A stretch of DNA of 64,000 nucleotides from Heterostelium album PN500 (GCF_000004825.1 NW_008805078.1:248001-312000), one strand, 5' to 3'. Shown: positions 1 through 12,548, counted from the stretch's first letter. Notes: generated by a model from the sequence alone, not told the origin. Made by a program: numbers and translations.

Positions 1-2
1 AC

Positions 3-377
3 TCGATCAACGAGGGTAACAGTGTATTCTGGGAGAAGGCAACCGCAGAGTATGTCAATTCAATCAAGAGTGGCAGCAGTGGTCGTGCTCCATACTCATC
101 GCGTTACATCGGTAGTATGGTTAGTGATGTCCATCGTACTCTGCTCTACGGTGGTATCTTTATGTACCCAGGCGATACTAAATCACCAAACGGTAAGCTC
201 CGTTATCTCTACGAAGTCGCACCACTCTCATTCATCGTCGAGCAGGCCGGTGGTAAGTCTTCAGACGGTAAACAACCATGTCTGGATATTGTTCCAAAGA
301 CCATTCATCAACGTAACCCTGTATTCATGGGAAGCTCACATGATGTAACCGATCTTGAATCATTCCACAAGAAATAA
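3..377 (+). CDS. fbp: Fructose-1,6-bisphosphatase, 3' end (partial)
   Basis: This is the last 124 residues of a class I fructose-1,6-bisphosphatase, the gluconeogenic enzyme that hydrolyses fructose-1,6-bisphosphate to fructose-6-phosphate in the cytosol. The frame is open from the window edge to TAA at 375-377. It carries the family blocks [19 protein letters not shown] and [11 protein letters not shown] followed by [10 protein letters not shown], which form the sugar-phosphate and metal-site region of the fold. The C-terminus ends shortly after the NPVFMGS block, as in other family members, so the end looks natural. The start and upstream exons lie outside the window. The downstream neighbour is a tRNA gene about 220 bp away. 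The family call is firm; whether it is the only FBPase in the genome cannot be seen. Confidence 0.95.
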   Translation, partial: SINEGNSVFWEKATAEYVNSIKSGSSGRAPYSSRYIGSMVSDVHRTLLYGGIFMYPGDTKSPNGKLRYLYEVAPLSFIVEQAGGKSSDGKQPCLDIVPKTIHQRNPVFMGSSHDVTDLESFHKK

Positions 378-594
378 ATAGTAAATAAATAAAAAAACAA
401 ACAAACCCATTCCAACAAAATTATAAATCAATTTAATAGGATTTTTTTTTAAATTTTTAACATAATAGGAGTTTGGTTTAAAAAGCCAACAAATTACTAA
501 CCTCATTCAAACCAAGTAGAGAATCATTTGGTGAACATCAGATGCTAGAACCAAATATTGGCCTGTAATGGAAATAATATTACCATCATCAAAT

Positions 595-665
595 GCTCGG
601 ATCGTATAGTGGCAGTACATGAGGTTGTGGTCCTCCTAACCCTGGTTCGATTCCAGGTCCGAGCA
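595..665 (+). tRNA. tRNA-His (anticodon GTG)
   Basis: A 71-nt cloverleaf can be drawn by eye. The acceptor stem pairs GCTCGGA (595-601) with TCCGAGC (658-664), followed by discriminator A665. The D-arm has the eukaryotic tRNA-His-like TCGTATAGTGGCAGTAC. The anticodon stem pairs GAGG with CCTC around loop TTGTGGT, giving anticodon GTG after the invariant T33. The T-arm pairs CCTGG with CCAGG around TTCGATT and contains the internal B box. No intron is present and CCA is not encoded, as expected for a eukaryotic nuclear tRNA. The extra G-1 of tRNA-His is added after transcription. A Ty3/gypsy fossil lies just downstream. Confidence 0.95.
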
Positions 666-739
666 CTTAAATCCTTTTTAAAAATCATTTGTCCGCCTGC
701 GGTAAGTAACTTTTTTTTTTAAAAATTTTTTTTAAATTT

Positions 740-2350
740 AACGTTTATTCAAAATTAATGTAAGAACTTTTTGTTTAGTTTATTAATATAAATTTATCAT
801 ACCTATTCAAAACTAATGTAAGAACTTTGAATAGTAAAATTGATCGATTGTTTTTTGAATAGTTGTTGAGTTTTTAAAAATGAAAAATAATTTGAATTTT
901 GAAAAAGTGGTATTATCGTTACATATCTCCCTCCATGACATCAAATATTGAATTGGAAATTGAATAAGCAGAGTTGAGTATTACTTATTTTTTTTGTTGT
1001 TTGTTGAATGAATCTATCATAGTTGGAATGTATTGAATGAGAGTGTTTTCATTTATCCATTTGTTGTGATACATTATGTAATCGCTGTCAGTATCGAATT
1101 TAACCAAGTATTCAATAGCTGTAATGTCAGTCGCCCATGAGTCAGATACTATAGATGAAGGAGCACCGAATACGGCAATGATCTCACGTGCAAACAAATT
1201 AACAAGCTGGATAGCAGTGACATCTTTGTGACATGGGAATAATCGGGTCATTTTGGTGAATCTGTCCACCACTACGAACAGATTGTCTTCGCCTGTATCA
1301 GCAGCAGGCAAAGCTAATAGATCCATTGATATATCACACCAAGGTCTGTCTGGAAGAGGTAGTGATGCCAAGATCCTTCTTTGATTTTCTTGATGTATGA
1401 ACGTTGGCATTGGACACACTTCTTCACAAATTTAGAGATAGTGTCACACATGTTTGGCCATACATATGACTTATTTAACTTACTGAGCATTCTTCCATAA
1501 GCGACGTGACCACTAAATGGCGAAGAGTGCGCTTCGTTTATTATTGACGTGATCGACGCTGGATCGAGCATGACCAATCGCATATTATCACCATCGATCC
1601 AATAGTAAAGATCATTGATAATGGTGATGTCCTGTCTTCGTTTGAATGATTGGAACCAATCTCTAGTTGCTTTGGGGAGCTCTGAAGAATATGATGCAAC
1701 GATGTCTTTGTGGAGATCGTTGTCCCAAGGAGTGTAGAAATCCGGAACACGGGACAAGTAGTCGGCCATGCAGTTCTCCTTTCCGGGGATGTATGATGTC
1801 TGGAAAGAGAATCTGGAAAGAATTCACTCCACCTGATGAGTCGTGGGTTGTCCATGTCATTCTGGGAATTATAAATCAGGTTCCTGTGATCAGTGTGAAA
1901 TACAAATGGTCTACTTAGTAGATAGCCAAATCTGGTAACGGCATGGATGAAAGAGAGTAACTCGCGATCACGTGCACTGTAGTTCCGTTGGGCAGAATCA
2001 AATTTCCCTGCGTCGAATAGCACGGGACGGAGATTGTTGTTGTCGTCGTACTGGGCAATCATGAGACCAGATCCAACGTCCGATGCGTCAGTGTAGATAA
2101 GACATCTGGATGAGCATATCTCCGCTTTGATATCGTTGAAGTCTGCAATCTCCTGATCGGTGAGATTGATCTTCCTGTATTTGGTACTGATTGTACTTGT
2201 CAATCTAGCTAGTTGTGGAGCGAGATGTGTAACGATAATACCACTTTTTCAAATTCAAATTTTTTTCATTTTTAAAAACTCAACGAATATGCAAAAAACA
2301 ATCAATTTTACTATTAAAAGTTCTTTACATTACGAAAAAACTAAATAAAA
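740..2350 (-). mobile_element. Ty3/gypsy LTR retrotransposon fossil, incomplete
   Basis: This is a broken fragment of a Ty3/gypsy-type LTR element in minus orientation. Parts recognisable in translation are an RNase H-like region (about 1850-2120) and an integrase region with an HHCC-type zinc motif and the start of the catalytic core (about 985-1560). Gag, protease and most of the reverse transcriptase are absent. The left end has a purine-rich tract (about 924-937) directly followed by an LTR-like segment starting TGTAACGATAATACC (from 923 toward about 740), the expected layout of a 3' end. The right edge carries a second LTR-like piece in the opposite orientation. The reading frame has at least a couple of breaks, so this is a fossil of moderate age. 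It lies about 75 bp downstream of tRNA-His, a site type used by several dictyostelid retroelements. Assignment to a named family (skipper- or DGLT-A-like) is a guess. Confidence 0.85.
2228..2350 (+). repeat. Second LTR-like segment, inverted relative to the 3' LTR
   Basis: This segment begins TGTAACGATAATACCAC and runs through several blocks shared with the reverse complement of about 790-923. The shared blocks include the ACTTTTTCAAATTCAAAT, TTTTTAAAAACTCAAC and CAATTTTACTATT segments. The two copies are therefore inverted with their TG ends facing the internal fragment, whereas LTRs of one element are normally direct repeats. It is best read as a separate solo or partial LTR that ended up next to the fragment by nested insertion or rearrangement. 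It belongs to the same fossil family and looks similarly old. Confidence 0.7.
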
Positions 2351-2497
2351 AAATTGTTAAAAACAAAAAAAATCGATATCTAAAAAAAACAAAAACAAAT
2401 TAACCTTATCATTCTAATTTTATCTATTAAATAAATAACAATATCAGTATTTTTTAAATAATTCCTTTGAAAAAAATTAGTTTAAACGATTGATTAT

Positions 2498-3445
2498 TTA
2501 TACAAAGAAAATTTTAATAGAAAAAACATATAACATAACAAAGGAGAGTGATACCAAAGAACTATTTGAGCTACTACCATTCGAGCCAGTGGTAGATGAT
2601 GGAGTTGGTGTTACTGGTGTTTTGTCACATGTGATATGAAATCCTGGATCTATACAAGTGTTACAAACCCAAGATAAAGATTGTTGATTTTGATTTGAAG
2701 TACATTCATCCATTGAGTTAAATTCATAGCCATATGCAACATTATACTCATCAATGTATTGGATCAAATATGTTTTCAATCCTGTATTTCCGCTGCATGG
2801 ATCTTTAGAGGTGCTATAGTTTAAAAATAAAATGAAAATTATCATTAATAAACAAAGGTTTTTTTATATAATTACTTCAATTTTTTGTACACTTACAAGC
2901 ATTTACCTACTGGAATTACCATTTTTACAGTTGGAGCATCAGTTGAAGAGCATGGTTGGGTACCACCAGTTGAGTTACAACTTGTAGACAAAGTGACTGT
3001 TCCAGTTGTTGTTTTATTGGTGGATGGACACAATAAAGTGAAATTGTCTTCGCAACTACTACAATTTTGTGCAAGAGGTCTACCATTCATTTGTTGAAAA
3101 CAATCGAAACGAGATGGATAAAAGGTACCAATAACTTGTGAATTGTTGATTCCTGTTATATAGAAACTACCATTTCCACAAAAAGAAAAATCTCTATTCA
3201 ATTTAAATAATAAAAAAAAAAATTAAAATTTAATTGAAATTTTAGATTTTTCTTTTGATCTATCATAAAAATACTTACAAACATCTTTTATTTGGAACAT
3301 TCTTACAAGATAGATCTCCTTGAACCGCACAACGTTCAATGGTGCCCTGTGAACAACGACCACAAACTTGAACTTGATCATCTTGTGAAACGACCACTGA
3401 AGTTAATGCTAAAACTACAAAAATTAGACTTTTATAAATATTCAT
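2498..3445 (-). CDS. Secreted or GPI-anchored Cys-rich protein (3 exons)
   Basis: The exons are 3445-3279, 3193-2897 and 2813-2498, giving about 259 residues. The donors are GTAAGT-like and the acceptors end in TAG. The ATG at 3445 opens a clear signal peptide (MNIYKSLIFVVLALTSVVVS, then QDD). The mature part is rich in Cys with paired patterns such as CGRCSQG, NCSSCED and CNTCID, and in N-glycosylation sequons. The C-terminus is a Ser/Thr/Asn-rich stretch followed by a hydrophobic tail ending in FSIKIFFV, which fits a GPI-attachment signal. I do not recognise a named domain. The composition resembles the many dictyostelid cell-surface or secreted Cys-rich proteins. It is transcribed in the same direction as the large gene upstream, with about 0.9 kb between them. 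Confidence 0.8.
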
Positions 3446-3513
3446 GATTTATTGATACATATATAAATCATTTAAGACATTTAAATAGAAGTGCTTTTAT
3501 CCTGAAAAAATTT

Positions 3514-3554
3514 TAATGAGGGAAGAAAAAATAAGTTGAGATTTTCCCTCATTA
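3514..3554. repeat. Inverted repeat, 11-bp arms
   Basis: TAATGAGGGAA (3514-3524) pairs exactly with TTCCCTCATTA (3544-3554) across a 19-nt spacer. It sits about 70-110 bp upstream of the ATG of the secreted-protein gene. Its function is unknown; promoter element or chance fold are both possible. Confidence 0.5.
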
Positions 3555-4192
3555 GCTGGTTATTCTAATAACTATTTTGGGGTTATCGTGATCTCCTTTT
3601 TTTTTTTCATTTTTTTAATATGAGAGAGGGTCATTTTTTTTTTTCAAAAATTTAAAGTTAATTTAACAAACATTTTATTCCACCATTAGTATGAGATATG
3701 CCTATTTTTTTCAATAAATTAATATTCATTCACCCATCATTTAATATTTTTTGGAAGTAAAAAAAAAAAAAAAACTAGTTTCAAAAGTCCTTCTCCTGCA
3801 ACTAAATGTAAGTGGGGTTGACTACCCACGACAATTATTAAAATTTTTTTTTCAATAAATTAATATTCATCCGGCATTTATTATTTTCTATCATTAGTAT
3901 GAGATATACCATTTTTCATTAAAGGTTATTTGATGAACAACTCAATGCTACATAATCAACGAACAAACTAATACCCATTCAATCAAATAACAAGAAATAA
4001 AATTGGTAACCATAAACCAAACAATTTTTTATTTTATTTTATTTTATTTTATTTTTTATATAAGATATTTTTTAGATAGAGTGACTGATTTACCATCGTC
4101 GCTGATCGAAGATGCGATCATGTTAGACACTTGAAATCTAGCACTAAAATAAAACTGCACCAGTAACTATATTGAGTGGGTGTGGTGGGTAG

Positions 4193-4238
4193 AAATTCTC
4201 TCATTATGACGTTGATGAAAGTCATAATGAGAGAATTT
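4193..4238. repeat. Perfect 18-bp inverted repeat with 10-nt loop
   Basis: AAATTCTCTCATTATGAC (4193-4210) is the exact reverse complement of 4221-4238, with loop GTTGATGAAA. A shorter inverted pair (ATTTTCAA with TTGAAAAT) follows at about 4235-4260. It lies about 100 bp beyond the stop codon of the Furry-like gene, so a role in 3'-end formation or a small structured RNA are both possible. Nothing in it identifies a known RNA class. Confidence 0.65.
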
Positions 4239-4342
4239 TCAAAGTCAATATATTGAAAATTTTAAAGTGGTTTCGCTAATCAGAAGGTCGATATCAATCT
4301 TTGTGTTTAGAATTTGAGGGGAAAATACCCAGTTTTTATTAA

Positions 4343-7300
4343 TTAATTCTTGTTGTCTATATATTCGGGTCTTGTTCCTGCTCTTTTTCTTTGTTCAATC
4401 TGACCAGCCAAACGATTTGTTTCGTCCAGTAGTGAGGGGGAGCTCAATGAAACAGGGGATGATGCGATTGGTGTGTGAGTTGGAGAGTGCTGTTGTGCCA
4501 TCTGCTGTAGCTGTTGCTTGTTTAGCTGTACCAATAGATCCGATTCTTTTTCTTTAAATAATACAGTTAGAATTTTACATTTGTTTTGTTCTTTTTTGAT
4601 CTCTTCGCGTTGCTTGTTGATACCAAGATCCTGTGTTGTGTAGTCGTTGAGTAGCTCTTGCAATGAGAGATTGGCATTCCAAACATTCAGCAGTTGCTGA
4701 TAGAGATTGCTCATTGCCGAACAGAAACGAGTCTCTCCGATTTGAATTTGTAGTTCCTCACTGGATATTCCATTCTCAAAGAGTTTGGCACGAGTGTTGT
4801 TAGTGATCGTTCGCAAATCCGTGTAGATATTGAGGTGTTGAGTGAATAGTTCGATTGCCTTTTCACGGGCATTCATAAAGGCAGTGGCCAACGATGGTTT
4901 GGCATCGATCATTCGTTTGTATTTCTCTGACATTTCTTTGGATTTCTGAATTTCCAGCTGAGGCACGGTGAATGCTGACTTTTCAAAGATCTCCACTGAG
5001 AATGTCGATACCTCAGAGGCAATCGATGACATCAGAGGAACACACTGAGTAAACAGTGTTTTATATTCAATGGAAATCTGTTGTACAAGTTGCGAGGCGG
5101 CAACAAAGACATCGAAAATCTCTTTCTCTGATTGGAATTCGATTTGTTCCGAACAGGAATTCCACCAACTCTTGGCGGCCGTAACGTTAAACGAGAGAGT
5201 GGAGAGTGTCGAGTTTGTTTGGAATTGCATTTGATGTCTTGTAAGAGTGGGTGAGTTTGGATTACCAACTGGTTTCTTTGAGCTTGCAGCAGTGTTGGTC
5301 GATGAGAACGAAGAGGTTGACGATGAAGGTGTCGATGCAGTTGAACTTCCACCGCCATTAATTACTGCGGGTGAAGAATTGCTGATATTTCCAATGGAGG
5401 GATGTGAACTTGGTGTAAGTATTTGACTAGAGGTAGTTCTCGCTGGGTGTGTCTTGGTGATTGGCGAAGTCAACGGATGATTACTGGAAATCGAGGAGTT
5501 GAAACTACTGGAGCTAGAGTTGGTAATCAAGAAAGATGACTCTGGTGAGGAATCTTCTGTTGACGATTCCACTTGGTGTGCACTTGCAGCGGAAACGTCA
5601 CCAATCATTGACATATCACCAAGTCCCTCGAGAATATCGCTGAATCCTTGGAAGTGAGGGAAATGATGGAAATCTGAGATGTTTCCATCAAAGGTGGTGT
5701 CGTTGGCCGAGTGGATCGTATCGCTGTCAAAGTCACCGAGATCCGACGATGGATTGTGTTGAGTTGATGAGGAGACTTCATCGCTATCGTCGTTGATATC
5801 GTATGGTTTGGGAGGTGGTGCCATGTCGTCGGTCGACGAGAAGAACTTTTCAAAGATCTGAGTGGTTGTGTACATTGACTTGGAGAGTGAAGTAGTTGAT
5901 CTCGTGCAGGAATCCAGTACTTTCGAGAGACAAACACTGGCTAGGTGAGTTCCACGATCGACTTTATTCGAGAATTTCTTTGGACCAACTTGTGAGAGAC
6001 GCGAAGGTTTCATGCTGGCATTATCAATTTGTTGAAGACTGGTCGGTGAGTTTCCAGATGATATCTCGACGAGACGCAACGATTGTGCAACGATATAGCT
6101 AGGTGTTTTGTGGTCGTTGATAAACAGTGCGATAGTATCATACCAGTCAGCGACACGACTCGACTTTGTCTCGGCTGGATTGACTCCACCTTTGACAAGA
6201 GTAGTCAACAGTTTCAATATTGGATAACGGTATTCCTGTGGTCCGTACTCCAAGATATTAAAGAGCAGAGAGAATACAATGGTTGGATGTTTTGCTACCA
6301 TCTCACAGAGTGGAACGGCCAGGTCAGAGAGGAAGTTATCCAGCTGTTTGAGATAGGTCTGTTGATTGTAGTTCTGGAAGATTTGTGATAGACGTGTCAA
6401 TCCGTGATTGTCAGAGACAATAGAGATTCGTTCCGCAGTCAAATAACAGAGATGATCTATTTGAGTCTCTCCGATATTCGAGCACAAGAATGGCAGTAGT
6501 GCAGCGAGATTGATAAGGAATCGAATCGATTCCGGATGGAATATCTCATCGCATGGCTGCAGTGTCATCTTACTGAGGAAGTCGACAGTCGGTGGCGTAG
6601 TGTAGTTGGACAACATACCCCTGATCACCATCGGTTGTATGCCATTAAAGAAATCCCACTCCTTTGGTATCGATGCCAAAAATACATTCTGAACGGCACG
6701 ATCTTGGAAGTTGACGGTTTCCAACAGCACTGAAAGCATCTTGATTGCATTGTTGAAATGCAGTTCAAAATCGGTGTGTAGCAATGCAAGAGTTCCCCAG
6801 AACAACTGGGGGAATAGGATCAACTTTGATGGATGAATACAACGCACCATGATCAAGAGTGTCTCTTGTATCTCGCTGATCAGCACGACATTGTCGTTGG
6901 TGATATTGGCGAGATTCTTTCCAAGACTTTGCATGACATCCGTCAGCGAATCAATGGTGGTAGTTGGTTCCAATCCACGGAGAATCTGATAGGATCGCAA
7001 TGCCAAACGAATATTCTGACTGTTGGTCGCCCAATTGAGTGCGTGTGCACCCCACAACTCCTTCAAGTCATTCGATCCACTAGAGAGAACTGTAACGACA
7101 CGTTTGGTCAACATGACAACATACTTTGGATTGCTAATCTCCTTCTTGGTGGTGAGTTCCTTGAGGTTGGAAGTCGAAGAGGATTCATCGGATCGATAGA
7201 CCGACGGCAACAGGAAATCAACGAGCTGAATGGCATCTTCGTAGGTCGACGACTCTGTGTTGCCAGTCAACTGACACTTCTTGATAACGAGCGATCGTAT

Positions 7301-10300
7301 CAGATTCAGTAGAAGCATACGGCAATGTTCATGTACCGGTTGATGATTGTAATACAATCCCAAGAATATCAATTGTAGCAATAATGGTAGATGACTCTTG
7401 AATTCCTCACCGACCTCAAACGAGACCTCCGAGAGGAAGATCAAAGGCAGTTGGAATCTCGTAAGTGGATAGTTCTTGGTGGCACGTTCCGAGAGGTCGG
7501 TAGCCGTATGGAAAGCAACGGAAATCGACATACTCGCATTGTAGATATCAGAGCCTGCCAAGGGAATCGATGATTTGCTGCTGGTGAGTTTCGTACCTTT
7601 GCCAAGTGTCTTTGTTTCGCCATACTCTGTAAAGTTTTGAGCAGCAGAAGTCGATGACAACTCACTGACCAAGCAATCCACCAGCTTCTGTGGTGACGAA
7701 CGACCTAGATACACACAGATTCTCTTGAAAACCGGGATGAGATCATGGTTTCTTGTCTTTTCCATAACACGCAATATGAAATCAATGATGATCGATAGGT
7801 TGTCTTGGTTGAGACCGAGGATCTTCCAGATTCGCTCGATGAGATGTTGATGCAGCGTATAGTGTTTCATCGTTATCAATACCAATCCTTGTAGTACAAC
7901 TTCGAGAGTGGCTGCACTGACCGATGCCAAGTGTAACAGATTCATCTGTTCGATCCACGGCGCTACATAGTTCAACATTTGGTTGTGTTGATCCTTGTGG
8001 TTGACGACGTCGCCACCCTCAAGCCTGTACACCACATCCATAAAGAACTCGTAGCACAACTCTGGATTCTCGAGTGACAGTGTTTTGGCGAGGTTACACT
8101 GCGATGTATGATAGGTGTCGGTCAGCTCCGATCCCACTGCCGACGGGTAGTATCCATCGCTGTAATGGTCGATAGTCGAGGCAGCCTTGATAAAGTACAA
8201 CAGCTGCAACGCCTGTTGTCTAACGACCGACGTGAAAGTACCGGAATTAAATATGACAAGATTCGTTAGAATCGATTCAGAACATCCGAATTTCAATACT
8301 GAATCTTGGCAGAGTTCCACCAGAGTTAGGAAATAACCGTTGGCGACGGTGGTTGTCAGAGAATAACATTGATTGACACAATGATAGATTAATTCGGGAT
8401 GTGAGAGATTGCATTTCAAAAAGTTTTGCAGCGCCAGACGAGTGACCGATCGAATCTTTGTTTTCATCTTGGAGACAAACATGCTGTTGATCCACTGGAA
8501 AATGACACCACTTGGATCCTTGAAGTTCTCGACAAACGGTGGTCCCAACAAGATAACAGAAACTGCATGTGAAGCAACATTACTAAGTTGTGAAGCATGT
8601 TCGAATATTCTCATTTCATATTCCTTTCGTTTGGTAACTTCCTTTTCCTCCTGTTGTAAAAATACACTCAGTCTCCTTGAGACTGCTTCCTCCCTAAGTA
8701 CTTCTTCACTTTCACTCCATTTACTAAATACTCTAAATAAATCTTTTCTCAAATTCTAAGTTGAGTTGTAGTATAAAGAGATATTAATATTTAAAACCAC
8801 TAAACTTATCAATATTAAATAATGGTTGATTCTTTCTTACCTTGTCTAAAAATTCTTTGGCACCAAAATAAAGTTGTTGTACAATACGATGAATCAAAAC
8901 ACAAAAGTTGAATCTAATGTCGTGTAGATTATCCCAGATATAATCGTTACTTGATGCCTCTGGAGAATTTAGGAATTGCAATACCTCCTGTATGAATTCG
9001 ACGTATGAACGTTTCAGGACTTCTCTTCTGACGAGTTCGCCAGGTTTCAGTGACTCGAGACAGTGTCTTCGTATTCCGATGACCGATCTCAATCCATCGG
9101 TCTTCTTCTTTGTTTTCTTGGTGATGTTCAACTCGTGTTCGAACGGTCTCATCAAATCAAACAACACCTCCAACACTCTGGGATGTGTCTTTTCCATCGC
9201 CATCAGCGTTGACTCGACAAAGAACTTGTCGGTCGATTTCAAATAGGGGATGATCAGGTTGAATAGTTCACGGGCCGATGTCGGTGCGGAATCGGGAATG
9301 TCTGTTGTCTTCTTTTTGATATCGATGGCTTGGTTGTCGGTGACCTGGATGGTGGCGCACGCGAAAATGATGTAGTTACGCCACCAGATAGACAAGGCGT
9401 CGGCTTCCGCTGTCGACTGTGTCTTTGGATTCTCCTCGGGCTGGATCGGTCTGATTCTCTGGAGAATCAACTCTGTCGACTTGTTGACGGAATGTGGACA
9501 CAACTCCGATGCCGCTCTCACAATATCCGAGAGACAAGAGCTCCAGAGTAGCTGATCTTCTTTCGACTCGGACTCTGCCAGTCTCTCGAAATCCTGTGTC
9601 GACTTTTGCTTCTTGTATTTATTCTCGAAATGACTGGTCAAGTTCTGTGCATGCCGATAGAGAACTTCATTGCCATTCTCATCGATGATGTCTTTGATGT
9701 GCGGTGTCAACTCGCCGACCAAGTCGGGATGATGCTGTTGCTGCGCATTGATGAAAGCGTCGTGTACCGTTCTAATCGTATCGAGAATACTAAAGGAGAT
9801 ACGTCTAACTCTGCCATTTGAACTGCAGAGGAATACGAGTGCAACCGACTCTACAAATGCCACTTCGGGAGCGTAGTCTGGTCCGTCCGTTTTGAATTTC
9901 AACAGGTCATCGTTGTCGTCTGTGGCCACTTGGAATTTCATTGTCTTTGACTTTGCCCATAGTTCCATAAGCTCTGCCATCTTCAGCAAAACGATATGAA
10001 TGAGATTGGACTGACGATCGGAGAGTGACAATGCAAATTTACCCAATCCACCAATGATGTATGGACGCAAGTCGGGTCGCGTCGACATCAACTGTGTTAG
10101 GACGATCGACGACTTCTCACAGACACCCTTGTCCAGATGAATCAAATACTTTGAAAGCATCAACACCAACTCTGAGACAGTGAGACGCGATGGAAATGCA
10201 ATAGGGATGGTAGTGATTGCGATCTTTAACAACTCCAAACAAGACGGTCCGGGTGGACGCAGCTTTTCCAGCAACTCATTGAGAGGCTTTGTCTGGGTGG

Positions 10301-12548
10301 AAGTCAGGAGCATTCCAAACGATCCGTCCAACGCCACAAGGATCTGAGAGAGGAAAATAGAGAGTGTCTTTACATAGGGTTCAATGAGTGATGCAGTCGA
10401 TTGTTTCTTCATGTTTAGCGTGCCGTAGCGCTGGCGACGAACGGCGCGAACCTTGTTGGACGAAACGACGGGGTCGGGAATCGGACTGGTTGCGGGACTG
10501 CCACCCGGACTATTGCTAAACGACTGCAGTAGTTTCGGAGTGAGAGGATTGGTGCCTGCCTGGTCGATGAGCAGCACTGCACGCAGTCCAATAATCATTC
10601 GTTCGGGATTCGAAATGTAACCGAGTGTATCCTTGGGATCGCCGCCTCTCAGCAAGTCGAATATGATTTTCTCAAAGGAAAAGTCAAGCCGACTACTGGC
10701 AATGACACAAATGATATCGATAAAACTGTTGAGCGAGTCGGATGCACTCACCGTTAGCTTCTTGGTGTGTCCAACTGGGAATATATGTGAAACAAACTGA
10801 TGCAGTCGTTCGGCCACCTCCTCAGGCTGCTCGCTATACTTTGTAAGATAACATTCCAGCAGATACTGACTGGATTCCAAAGCATAAGGACGAATTGCCT
10901 TATCCTTTATCTTTATGAAATTATCCATCAAACCCCAGAAACTCTTTAAAAATACTTCTTTCTCTGAACAACATAATAAAATTGATAATAATGGATATGA
11001 TGTCTATAATTAAAATATACAATATAATTAATAACAAGTTAAATTACTAATTCAAATGATAAATAAACTTACAACAATATCTTTGGTTTTCTTTGTTTTC
11101 TTTGATATATAATCAAATAGTTCCTTTATACTTCCAATCCACTCGGTATATACAACATCTGGTTTAAATTTCTCTTCTGTCAAAGGACGCAATATACTTG
11201 CTAAAATTTCGGATATCGCTCTCCTGAGATCTCCTTTAATCTTGTTATTCTTAAATAGATCCAAAAATGAATTTATAAATTCTTGTGATTGTTTTAGTTT
11301 AGTTGTTGATGATATCTAGAAATAATAATAATAATAATAATAAAATTGAATAAGTAAAGTATAAAAATATATAGAGAAAAGAAATTCTATTCAAATTCTT
11401 ATCATAAACTTACTCTAACTTTTAAAAATCTAATACCCTGTAAAATTGGAAATGTCTTTGATTTGAGTGTGTTTGATGAGAGACAGATTTGAAATTCCTT
11501 AAAGAAACGAGTCGATACCGATCGTAAGCGGTACTTGGAGAGTTGACCCAAGATCGATGCACACAAGTCTGGAATAGTCGATTGCGAAGTCGACGATGAT
11601 GTCATTCTACGCTCCAACTTGAAGTGGTCGTAACATATCGATTCGATCTGCGTTCCAATCGTATCATTCAAATTGTCTTTGGTCAACGAATTCAAAATCG
11701 TCAACAGCGAAATACAAAATATATAATCTACAATCAATTTATAACGTTCATCTACAATCGGTGTAATATCTTTTTTCGTATCGGTACCATCTCTATAATA
11801 ATAATAATTATTTATAAAAAAATAAATTATATTAGAATATTACATTCTTTTCCACATCTTTCCACATCTTTTTCATTTCATTTTCATATTTCTGGCAAAA
11901 GTTCTAAACATTTCATTACTTTCCAATGCAAATCAATGCGAATGCAAGTGCAAATGAAAATCGAGTTTAGTTGCAATTCCGAAAAATAAAAAAATAAAAA
12001 AAAAACAATAATATCTGACACCTGACATTATAATGGGGGTTACTGACTGCTTTGTTGGCTGGGTGGTAGTGGTGGTGATGAGGGAATGATGATAATAATT
12101 ATACATACAATTTTGGCTTTGATATACTTTTCGCAGGAATGACATGCTGTGATGACCTCCACTGTAATAATGCACCGGCAATCAAATTCAAATAGTATTT
12201 CGATACCTCTGTCAAACCTTCTAAAACATTGTTGAATGTCTTTGAATCTGATCCTTCGAAAAAGTCTTCAATCTTTATTTTATCATCCTGCATTATTATA
12301 TTGTATTTATATTAGAGTGATGTGTCAATAATGATTGATCTATTTATTGATTTGAGTTGATTTGATTTTATTTGATACATTACTCTAACAAAGATATCTA
12401 TTTTAACTTTTGTATGTTCTTTGAAATCACCTAATAGACGAAACATAATATGATCTGCGGGAAGTACAGCTTTCTGATCTGAATCACTTCCGCCACTACT
12501 ATTACTGCTTGCTCTTGTTCTAAGAGAACTATTTGAAACTGTCGCCAT
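4343..12548 (-). CDS. Furry / MOR2-PAG1 family cell-morphogenesis protein (6 exons)
   Basis: The exons are 12548-12384, 12287-12109, 11792-11414, 11315-11073, 11003-8841 and 8755-4343. All junctions keep frame, giving about 2513 residues. Furry proteins (fly Fry, yeast Tao3, plant SPIKE-independent MOR2/PAG1) are HEAT/Armadillo-like scaffolds that act with NDR/LATS kinases and MOB in polarity and cell shape. Diagnostic blocks are LDFSFEKIIFDLL, NPERMIIGLRAVLLI, ALNWATNSQNIRLALRSYQI and LFPQLFWGTLALLHTDFELH, in the same order as in animal Furry. The length is close to yeast Tao3 and plant members and shorter than animal Fry. A Ser/Thr/Asn-rich low-complexity insert occupies about residues 2090-2220, followed by a helical, Gln-rich C-terminal part with coiled-coil character. 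The start is the first ATG before a Ser-rich leader; intron 2 (about 316 nt) is long for this genome. The family call is strong. Confidence 0.92.

Larger units (their letters stand above)
3446..4342. other. Intergenic stretch with hairpins and a diverged direct repeat
   Basis: No gene is supported here. It holds an 11-bp hairpin (3514-3554), an 18-bp perfect hairpin (4193-4238), a short run of TTTTA repeats (about 4026-4060), and two diverged copies of a roughly 70-bp AT-rich segment sharing CATTAGTATGAGATAT (around 3680 and 3893) and TTTTTTTCAATAAATTAATATTC (around 3707 and 3848). It lies between the 3' end of the Furry-like gene and the 5' end of the secreted-protein gene. Confidence 0.6.
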
